This document shows positions 50,216 through 56,256 of a stretch of DNA of 64,000 bases, in pieces. The stretch's first letter is position 1. Each line of letters starts with the position of its first letter. A program made the translations under genes and the position numbers. Below the pieces are notes generated by a model. The model saw only the letters and a program-made list of their open reading frames with translations. It was not told where the DNA came from and did no database searches. Source of the stretch: RGIG4608 sp045643885 (GTDB lineage: Bacteria > Bacillota > Clostridia > Oscillospirales > CAG-272); the NCBI GenBank assembly GCA_045643885.1, contig JAZRFY010000014.1, forward strand, positions 1 through 64,000, given 5' to 3'.

Positions 50216-51352
50216 TCACTTTCTAAGGAGTGCGCCGGAGATAACCATTCTCTGAACTTCACTTGTACCTTCATAGATTTCGGTGATCTTTGCGTCACGC
50301 ATCATTCTCTCAACGGGATATTCACGAGTATAACCGTAACCGCCGTGGAGCTGAACAGCCTTTGTTGTAACCTCCATAGCTGTTTCTGCTGCAAAGAGCT
50401 TAGCCTGAGCAGCTGCAACGGAGAGTGTGGGAAGCTTTCTTGACTTAGCGTCAACTGCAGCATATACAAGACCTCTTGCAGCAGCTGTCTTTGTTGCCAT
50501 ATCTGCAAGCTGGAACTGTGTATTCTGGAATGCAGAAATGCTTCTGCCAAACTGCTTTCTTGACTTAACGTAAGCGATTGTTGTATCAAGAGCACCCTCA
50601 GCAATACCGAGAGCCTGTGCTGCGATACCGATACGGCCGCCGTCAAGTGTCTTCATAGCGATCTTAAAGCCGTCGCCACGCTTACCGAGAAGGTTTTCCT
50701 TAGGAACCTTAACGTTGTCAAAGATAAGCTCGCATGTGGATGAACCGCGAATACCCATCTTCTTTTCCTTCTTACCTACAGAGAAGCCCTCGAATGCGGA
50801 TTCAACGATGAATGCGCTCATTTCAGGTCCCTTAGGTGTCTTTCCTGTAATAGCAATGATGATATATGTAGAAGCGTAGCCTGCGTTTGTGATGAAGATC
50901 TTGCTACCGTTAAGAAGGTAGTGATCCTCCATCTCAACTGCTACTGTCTGCTGGTTAGCAGCGTCTGTACCTGCATTAGGCTCTGTAAGACCGAATGCAC
51001 CGATCTTTCTACCTGTTGCAAGGTCGGGAAGATATTTCTTTCTCTGATCCTCTGTGCCGTACTCAAGAATGGGAGCAACGCAAAGAGATGTGTGTGCTGA
51101 AAGGATAACGCCTGTTGTGCCGCAGTGCTTGGAAAGCTCCTCTACTGCAGAGATGTACATGTAGTAGTCACCGCCTGCACCCTCGTATTCCTTAGGAACG
51201 ATGATACCCATAAGGCCCATCTTTGCCATCTTTTCAACAGTTTCAGCGGGAAAACGCTCCTGCTCATCAACCTCTTGTGCAAGAGGCTTAACTTCTGCTT
51301 CAGCGAAATCCTTGATCATCTGTTCGAACAGAATTGATTTGTAATTTGCCAT
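50216..51352 (-). CDS. bcd: Acyl-CoA dehydrogenase (butyryl-CoA dehydrogenase type)
   Basis: 378-residue FAD enzyme. Family motifs AFGLTEPNAGTDA, FITNAGYAS, RKQFGRSISAFQNTQFQLAD, and QLHGGYGYTREYPVERMMRDAKITEIYEGTSEVQR are present, including the catalytic glutamate in IYEGTSE. It interconverts crotonyl-CoA and butyryl-CoA or homologues with EtfAB as partner. The start is the ATG after AAGGAGGAAATTAAA; an upstream in-frame start lacks a ribosome binding site. Confidence 0.95.
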   Translation of the reverse strand: MANYKSILFEQMIKDFAEAEVKPLAQEVDEQERFPAETVEKMAKMGLMGIIVPKEYEGAGGDYYMYISAVEELSKHCGTTGVILSAHTSLCVAPILEYGTEDQRKKYLPDLATGRKIGAFGLTEPNAGTDAANQQTVAVEMEDHYLLNGSKIFITNAGYASTYIIIAITGKTPKGPEMSAFIVESAFEGFSVGKKEKKMGIRGSSTCELIFDNVKVPKENLLGKRGDGFKIAMKTLDGGRIGIAAQALGIAEGALDTTIAYVKSRKQFGRSISAFQNTQFQLADMATKTAAARGLVYAAVDAKSRKLPTLSVAAAQAKLFAAETAMEVTTKAVQLHGGYGYTREYPVERMMRDAKITEIYEGTSEVQRMVISGALLRK

Positions 51353-51438
51353 TTTAATTTCCTCCTTGGAAAAACGGTTCCCCATTTTCCCGTTTTTATT
51401 ATTTTTTTATTTCACAAATTGACGGGTCGCAAAGCAAA

Positions 51439-51840
51439 TCAGAACTTAACAGTTGCCATGCCTGCGATAACAACCTTGCCATCCTGATTGTAGCAAGTTG
51501 TGTTGAGCTTGACGATGTGCTTATCCTCACGGATTTCAGCAATCTCGCACTCTGCTGTGATTGTGTCACCAAGGAATACGGGAGCTGTAAACTTAAGCTC
51601 CTGTCCAAGATAGATTGTACCGGGACCGGGGAGCTTGTTTGCAAGAACTGCGGAAATGAGACCTGATGTGAGAATACCGTGAACGATTCTCCTACCAAAG
51701 ATTGTTGTCTTTGCATATTCCTCATCAAGGTGGATGGGGTTAATGTCAAGGCTCACCTCTGCAAAAGCTCTGAGATCTGCATCGGTAAATGTTTTTTGTA
51801 CGGACGCTTTCTGTCCTACGTAAAGTTCGTTGAATGTCAT
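51439..51840 (-). CDS. MaoC-family (R)-specific enoyl-CoA hydratase
   Basis: 133 residues, hot-dog fold. The hydratase-2 motif is intact in VSLDINPIHLDEEYAKTTIFGRRIVHG, with the catalytic aspartate and histidine. It should interconvert crotonyl-CoA and (R)-3-hydroxybutyryl-CoA, matching the SDR reductase. GGAGG precedes the ATG; upstream in-frame codons overlap this site. First gene of the fifteen-gene operon, just downstream of the palindromic operator. Confidence 0.92.
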   Translation of the reverse strand: MTFNELYVGQKASVQKTFTDADLRAFAEVSLDINPIHLDEEYAKTTIFGRRIVHGILTSGLISAVLANKLPGPGTIYLGQELKFTAPVFLGDTITAECEIAEIREDKHIVKLNTTCYNQDGKVVIAGMATVKF

Positions 51841-51862
51841 ATATTTTTCCTCCATTTTCAAA

Positions 51863-51883
51863 AATATGAATAATGTTCATATT
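51863..51883. promoter_or_regulatory. Perfect palindrome, probable TetR operator
   Basis: AATATGAA-TAATG-TTCATATT, 8-base arms with 5-base spacer, between the -10 box and the start of the maoC gene. Its place just downstream of the promoter suits a repressor. The divergent TetR gene is the obvious candidate, by neighbourhood only. Confidence 0.7.
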
Positions 51884-51894
51884 CACTTTCTTAT

Positions 51895-51923
51895 ATTATA
51901 TATAATTTTTCATTCTTTGTCAA
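51895..51923 (-). promoter_or_regulatory. Sigma-A promoter of the acyl-CoA operon
   Basis: TTGACA, 17-base spacer, TATAAT on the minus strand: a consensus promoter. Confidence 0.9.
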
Positions 51924-52019
51924 GAATTTAGAAAACAATTTAACATTTATACACATATTTAGTGAAAAGTATACAAAAAATACACCCAATAACTATTGCA
52001 AATCACGAAACAAATCAAC

Positions 52020-52048
52020 TTGAATTTTATGTGGAAAAATGTTATAAT
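52020..52048 (+). promoter_or_regulatory. Sigma-A promoter of tetR
   Basis: TTGAAT, 17-base spacer, TATAAT, 31 bases before the start codon. Confidence 0.8.
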
Positions 52049-52079
52049 ATTCGTAATTACTGATAAAGGAAACTGCTTA

Positions 52080-52697
52080 ATGGAAAATTACATTGCCAAA
52101 GGTATAAACCTGCCCAAAACAAAGCTCGGTTTAGCTAAAATGAACAAATTGCTCGACGTTGCTGAAGATCTTTTCAACAGCAAAGGCTTCCATGCCACAT
52201 CCATATCCGATATATGTCGTGCAGCAGGCACTGCAGTGGGCACTTTCTATATATATTTCGAAACAAAAACGGACGTTTATCGCTATCTTATGTGGAAATA
52301 TCAGATAAAGATCAAGTCCCTTCTGGCAGAAAGTATAAAAGGCTGCAAAACCCGTTTCGAGATGGAGCGCAAAGGCATAAAATGCTTTATTAAGTTTGCT
52401 ATGCAAACTCCTAATGTTTATAACATTATCTGGGGCTCCCTCTCCATCGATCAAAAACTCTTTAACGACTACTACATCTCCTTTGCAGAAAGCTATGCAA
52501 GGGCGCTCTCAAAATTCCCTGACGAGATAAGCACAAGTGATCACTCCACAGTGGCATATATACTCATGGGAATCTCTAACTTTGTGGGACTTAAAGCCAT
52601 GTTTGAAGGCATGAGTGATGAGGATATCGATGCCGTAATCGACAACACCATAATGCCCGCACTTTCAACGGGAATTTTCAAAAATTGTGAAAAATAA
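52080..52697 (+). CDS. TetR/AcrR-family transcriptional regulator
   Basis: 205 residues. The N-terminal helix-turn-helix (about 20-66) is standard: NKLLDVAEDLFNSKGFHATSISDICRAAGTAVGTFYIYFETKTDVYRYL. The C-terminal ligand domain is helical and not diagnostic, but this type often senses acyl-CoA or fatty acids. AAAGGAAACTGCTTA precedes the ATG. It is divergent from the acyl-CoA operon and a palindrome lies between them, so it probably represses that operon until an acyl-CoA or imported acid accumulates. Confidence 0.92.
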   Translation: MENYIAKGINLPKTKLGLAKMNKLLDVAEDLFNSKGFHATSISDICRAAGTAVGTFYIYFETKTDVYRYLMWKYQIKIKSLLAESIKGCKTRFEMERKGIKCFIKFAMQTPNVYNIIWGSLSIDQKLFNDYYISFAESYARALSKFPDEISTSDHSTVAYILMGISNFVGLKAMFEGMSDEDIDAVIDNTIMPALSTGIFKNCEK

Positions 52698-52703
52698 ACA
52701 AAA

Positions 52704-52739
52704 AACGGAGGAAAAATATGTTCCTCCGTTGATTTTTTT
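52704..52739 (+). terminator. Terminator of tetR
   Basis: AACGGAGGAA and TTCCTCCGTT followed by GATTTTTTT. Confidence 0.9.
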
Positions 52740-52778
52740 ATTTTATGTGTAGAATATACAATTTTATTATTATTTTTA

Positions 52779-52807
52779 TTGACTTTTTGTGTATTTTATG
52801 ATAAGAT
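52779..52807 (+). promoter_or_regulatory. Promoter of the purine riboswitch transcript
   Basis: TTGACT, 17-base spacer, TAAGAT, ending about 14 bases before the aptamer. Confidence 0.75.
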
Positions 52808-52819
52808 GGATTCACAATA

Positions 52820-52913
52820 ATCAGGTATATGTCTATGATATGGATAGATGTTTCTACGACCACCGATAATGGTTGACTACCGACTTAAGGTCCTTGGTGG
52901 TCGCCTTTTTTTG
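52820..52913 (+). promoter_or_regulatory. purine riboswitch: Purine riboswitch, guanine class, with overlapping terminator
   Basis: P2 arms GTCTAT/ATAGAT enclose L2 GATATGG; J2/3 reads GTTTCTAC; P3 arms CGACCA/TGGTTG enclose L3 CCGATAA; the segment after P3 is ACTACC, placing C at the ligand-pairing position (C74 of the xpt aptamer), which indicates guanine or hypoxanthine. P1 is short (GGTA/TACC). A terminator stem of CGACCACC (52857-52864) with GGTGGTCG (52896-52903) plus seven T residues uses the 5' strand of P3, so aptamer and terminator exclude each other. Confidence 0.85.
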
Positions 52914-53046
52914 TACCGATTTTTAAGCTTTAAACGGTATATGTGATACGAAAATAACCGTCTTTTATATCATTCCCGATTAATATTCCACACAATGAAT
53001 AATACCTACGTAATCTTGATAAAATCAATTGAAAGGAGATTTTTAT

Positions 53047-54747
53047 ATGAAATTATATATTGACGGACATATGGTCGAGCCAAAAGCCGATCAGTCCCTT
53101 TATGACATAGCTTGTGAGCTCGGTCTTATTCAGGGCAAGCTCTCAACCGATCCCATCGTGGCAAAGCTTGCAGGTCGAGTTTTCACACTCAATTATATAC
53201 CCTTGCGCTCCAAGGATATCACTCCCGATAGAGAATCCATCCGTCGTGCCGTTGAAGCAAGCGGAGGCAAGGTAAGACTTTTTAAATATGCCGATCCATC
53301 AGGTCGTGAGGCATACGTAAGAACTGCCCAGTTCATCCTCTTCCTTGCCATTTCCAAGCTCTATCCCGATGCAGTGGCAAAGATGAGCTGCTCACTCGGT
53401 AATTCAATGTACTTCAACGTTTCAGGTGCTGACGGCTTCTCTGCTGACGACCTTGCAAACGAGGTGCAAAGAATAGTTGACGAGGATATTCCCCTTCTCC
53501 GCCGCCGCATCCCCATCGATGAAGCCATCGAAAGATACACAAAGGCAGGTCAGGAGGATAAAACAAGACTCCTTAAATACCGTGGTAAGGACTACTTTAC
53601 AATCTATGAGCACGAGGGCTATGCAGACTATTTCTACGGCGAGATGGCTCCTTCAACAAGCTTCCTTCGTTCTTGGAGCATAGTTGAAGCAAAGAACGGC
53701 TTTATTTTCGTTCTTCCCGATCCCAAAAATCCCGATAGAGTTTCAGTTTATCGCGAGATGCCAAACTTCTTCAACATCTATTCCGAGGGTGAAAAATGGA
53801 GTGAGCTTATGGGCTGTGAAACACTTGCAGACTTGAATGAGCTTACCGAAAGTGGCAAAATAAGAGAGCTTATTCGCGTAAACGAGGCTTTGCACGAAAA
53901 GAGATTTTCACAAATTGCCGATATGGTCTGCGAACGAGGCGCAAAGGCAGTAATGCTTGCAGGTCCCAGCTCCTCAGGTAAAACAACAAGTGCCAACCGA
54001 CTTGCAACTCAGCTTCGAGTTCACGGAAAGGCACCCATTCTTATGAGCCTTGACGATTACTATATCGATAGGGATAAAATTGCTCCCGGTCCCGACGGAA
54101 AGCTCGACCTTGAGCATATCAACACAATCGATACCGAGCTTTTCGGAAAGCACCTCAAGGAGCTTTTCGAGGGCAAGGAAGTAGAAATTCCTACCTTCAG
54201 CTTCAAGCTTGGAAAGAGAGTCTGGACAGGTCATAAGATGCAGCTTAAGGAAAACTCCGTTATCATCGTTGAAGGTATTCACGGCTTGAATCCCGTGCTT
54301 GTACCGAGCGACCTTGAAGCACACCTTGTTTTCAGAGTGTACGTAAGTCCCTTGCTCCCCTTGAACTTCGACTTTCATAACAGAATCCCCACAAGCACAC
54401 TCAGATTGCTCAGAAGAACTGTTCGCGACTTCGAAAGCCGCGGATCAAGTGTTCAAAGAACTCTCGACATGTGGGAATCCGTTCGTCGAGGAGAGGAAAG
54501 ATGGATATTCCCCTTCCAGGAGAATGCCGACGTTATCTTCAACAGCTCTACTCTTTACGAGCTTGCCGTGATCAAGAAATATATTTATCCTTTGCTCAAG
54601 CAGGTTGATCCTGCAGACGAGTGCTATGACCAGGTTCGCGCGATGGTCGGACTCCTCAACTACGTTCGCGAGGCAGACGTTGAGGACGAGATTCCTCCCA
54701 CAAGTATCGTAAGAGAATTCATCGGTGGAAATAGCTTTTACAGATAA
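53047..54747 (+). CDS. Nucleoside (uridine-type) kinase with TGS and SAD domains
   Basis: 566 residues. The N-terminal TGS domain (MKLYIDGHMVEPKADQSLYDIACELG), a ThrRS-like SAD domain (about 60-250) and a C-terminal uridine-kinase/PRK domain with P-loop GPSSSGKTTSANRL (near residue 306), SLDDYYIDRDK and IIVEGIHGLNP are all visible. Such fusions are called uridine kinase-like or nucleoside kinase in Firmicutes; the true substrate is not established. The guanine-class riboswitch upstream suggests a link to purine nucleosides. AAAGGAGATTTTTAT precedes the ATG. Confidence 0.9.
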   Translation: MKLYIDGHMVEPKADQSLYDIACELGLIQGKLSTDPIVAKLAGRVFTLNYIPLRSKDITPDRESIRRAVEASGGKVRLFKYADPSGREAYVRTAQFILFLAISKLYPDAVAKMSCSLGNSMYFNVSGADGFSADDLANEVQRIVDEDIPLLRRRIPIDEAIERYTKAGQEDKTRLLKYRGKDYFTIYEHEGYADYFYGEMAPSTSFLRSWSIVEAKNGFIFVLPDPKNPDRVSVYREMPNFFNIYSEGEKWSELMGCETLADLNELTESGKIRELIRVNEALHEKRFSQIADMVCERGAKAVMLAGPSSSGKTTSANRLATQLRVHGKAPILMSLDDYYIDRDKIAPGPDGKLDLEHINTIDTELFGKHLKELFEGKEVEIPTFSFKLGKRVWTGHKMQLKENSVIIVEGIHGLNPVLVPSDLEAHLVFRVYVSPLLPLNFDFHNRIPTSTLRLLRRTVRDFESRGSSVQRTLDMWESVRRGEERWIFPFQENADVIFNSSTLYELAVIKKYIYPLLKQVDPADECYDQVRAMVGLLNYVREADVEDEIPPTSIVREFIGGNSFYR

Positions 54748-54807
54748 CTCTTTTAACAATTCGCTTAATTCAAAATTCTTAAAGAATAGATAATGTTATA
54801 ATCAAAA

Positions 54808-54843
54808 ACTCCCCCTGCGACTCATCGTGGGGGAGTTTTTTGC
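54808..54843 (+). terminator. Terminator of the nucleoside kinase gene
   Basis: ACTCCCCC and GGGGGAGT arms with inner CGA/TCG pairing, followed by six T residues. Confidence 0.88.
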
Positions 54844-54933
54844 TTGTTACCCATATATAAATCAGCTGATTCCCCAAAAAAACAAGCCATCTTTCTTCAA
54901 AAAAGAAAAATTTCAAAAAAATTCAAAAAATAT

Positions 54934-54947
54934 TGAACAAATGTTTG
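54934..54947. promoter_or_regulatory. LexA (SOS) box of lexA
   Basis: TGAACAAATGTTTG, one base from the Gram-positive consensus CGAACNNNNGTTCG-type box, overlapping the -35 hexamer of lexA. Confidence 0.85.
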
Positions 54948-54973
54948 CATTTTGTGAAAATATGTGTTATAAT
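54945..54973 (+). promoter_or_regulatory. Promoter of lexA
   Basis: TTGCAT, 17-base spacer, TATAAT; the -35 shares bases with the SOS box, so LexA binding blocks its own transcription. Confidence 0.82.
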
Positions 54974-55004
54974 GATATCAGAAATGAAAATCAGGAGAAG
55001 ATTT

Positions 55005-55616
55005 ATGAAAAATAATGAACTCAGCAAAAAAGAAAAATTAGTATTTGACTACCTTGTAAAAAGCATAAATGAAAACGGATTTGCACCCTCAGTGCGCGAT
55101 ATCGGCGCTTCTCTTGGAATCAAGAGCACATCAAGTGTACACCTCTATTTGCACAACCTTGAATCCAAGGGCTTTATCGAGCAGGATGCAGGCAAAAGAA
55201 GAACTCTTCGTATCTGTGCCCCCTATGCGCAGGGCTTTGGCAAGGTTCCCCTTCTCGGCTCCATCACTGCAGGATCTCCCATCCTGGCAGTTGAAAACTT
55301 TGAAGGATACGTTGACCTTCCCTGGAACAGTGCTAAATATTCATCAAGCGAGCTTTTTGCCCTCAGAGTAAAGGGAGAGAGCATGATCGAAGCAGGAATT
55401 CTTGACGGTGACACCGTCATTGTAAGAAAAAGCTCCTATGCAGAAAACGGGCAAATCGTTGTTGCACTCATCGAAGACGAGGCAACTGTCAAGACGTTTT
55501 ATCGCGAGGACGGACACTTCCGACTTCAGCCTCAAAACAGTACTATGCAGCCGATAATCGTCGAGGACGTTGCGCTTCTCGGTGTTGTTATCGCAAGCTT
55601 CAGACAGTACGAATAA
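55005..55616 (+). CDS. lexA: SOS repressor LexA
   Basis: 203 residues. The N-terminal winged helix (LVFDYLVKSINENGFAPSVRDIGASLGIKSTSSVHLYLHNLESKGFI) is followed by the cleavage site Ala89-Gly90 in GSITAGSP and the S24 peptidase dyad Ser126 (GESMIEAGI) and Lys163 (EATVKTF). The start is the ATG after TCAGGAGAAGATTT; the frame continues upstream through the promoter. Autoregulated by the box upstream and followed by a terminator. Confidence 0.97.
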   Translation: MKNNELSKKEKLVFDYLVKSINENGFAPSVRDIGASLGIKSTSSVHLYLHNLESKGFIEQDAGKRRTLRICAPYAQGFGKVPLLGSITAGSPILAVENFEGYVDLPWNSAKYSSSELFALRVKGESMIEAGILDGDTVIVRKSSYAENGQIVVALIEDEATVKTFYREDGHFRLQPQNSTMQPIIVEDVALLGVVIASFRQYE

Positions 55617-55631
55617 AACAAAAATTGGCAA

Positions 55632-55666
55632 CATGGGGGCACTTTTGCCCCCGTGAAATTTTTTTC
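55632..55666 (+). terminator. Terminator of lexA
   Basis: CATGGGGGCA paired with TGCCCCCGTG, then AAATTTTTTT. Confidence 0.88.
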
Positions 55667-55686
55667 AAAAAATTTCAAAAAAAGTA

Positions 55687-55714
55687 TTGACATTTTGAAA
55701 AAAAGGTGTATAAT
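55687..55714 (+). promoter_or_regulatory. Promoter of tRNA-Leu
   Basis: TTGACA, 16-base spacer, TATAAT. Confidence 0.85.
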
Positions 55715-55742
55715 ATCAGTGTTGTGTTAATAAACACGGCAT

Positions 55743-55825
55743 GCGAGAGTGGCGGAACAGGCAGACGCGCACGTTTGAGGGGCGTGTGGGAGACCGTACG
55801 GGTTCGATTCCCGTCTCTCGCACCA
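55743..55825 (+). tRNA. tRNA-Leu(GAG)
   Basis: 83 bases: acceptor GCGAGAG/CTCTCGC, discriminator A, encoded CCA, D arm with GGCGGAACAGGCAGACGC, anticodon stem CACGT/GCGTG and loop TTGAGGG with GAG at 55777-55779, long variable arm, T loop TTCGATTC. It decodes CUC and CUU. Confidence 0.95.
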
Positions 55826-55827
55826 AC

Positions 55828-55863
55828 AAAAAAGACCGAGTCAATCGACTCGGTCTTTTTTGT
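55828..55863 (+). terminator. Terminator of tRNA-Leu
   Basis: AAAAAAGACCGAGTC and GACTCGGTCTTTTTT around AATC. Confidence 0.92.
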
Positions 55864-55875
55864 TGGTATAAGCGG

Positions 55876-55934
55876 TGTGGAATTTAATCCGTCACTCGAA
55901 CGCTTGCGTTCGAGGATCGGGTGCGCAAATTCGG
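55876..55934 (+). repeat. 59-base direct repeat after tRNA-Leu, copy 1
   Basis: Begins TGTGGAATTTAATCCG and contains the palindrome GAACGC-TTGCGTTC. Copy 2 at 56054-56112 differs at one position (a T to A change in the palindrome). Confidence 0.85.
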
Positions 55935-56053
55935 AGATGGGACGTTCCGCGCTTGCGTGGGAACTCCTCGACGAATTTAGCTCGCGTCAGCGAGCCTTCC
56001 CGTCTATCAACAAGGGAGTGCAAAAGCACTCCCTTTTCTGTTTTTGTCTGAGA
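55935..56053. other. Noncoding spacer with partial tRNA-Leu end and a second terminator
   Basis: No gene seen. TTCCCGTCT at 55997-56005 repeats nine bases of the tRNA-Leu T arm (55808-55816), then follows the hairpin AAGGGAGTGC-AAAA-GCACTCCCTT with T-rich tail (56012-56048). This copies the order tRNA end, then terminator, seen at the tRNA itself. Confidence 0.5.
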
Positions 56054-56112
56054 TGTGGAATTTAATCCGTCACTCGAACGCTTGCGATCGAGGATCGGGT
56101 GCGCAAATTCGG
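56054..56112 (+). repeat. 59-base direct repeat after tRNA-Leu, copy 2
   Basis: 58 of 59 bases identical to 55876-55934. The stretch after it (56113-56189) shows no gene. Confidence 0.85.
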
Positions 56113-56189
56113 CGCAAGTACGTTCCGTGCTCGCACGGGATTTTTTATATTTCCATTCTCACATAGAAGACCTTCTTGAAAATTGGCTA

Positions 56190-56218
56190 TTGAATATTTA
56201 GTTTTTTTATGGTACAAT
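56190..56218 (+). promoter_or_regulatory. Promoter of pckG
   Basis: TTGAAT, 17-base spacer, TACAAT, 38 bases before the start codon. Confidence 0.72.
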
Positions 56219-56256
56219 AAATTATTATCATCATAAACTCTAGTAAGGAGGTAATT

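Noticed and set aside
55706..56065. 119-codon open frame across tRNA-Leu and its spacer
   Set aside because: It runs through a clear tRNA gene, a terminator and direct repeats, so it cannot be a real protein.
55876..56112. Possible CRISPR array from repeats after tRNA-Leu
   Set aside because: Only two copies, 59 bases long and 119 bases apart, with no cas gene; not a CRISPR layout.
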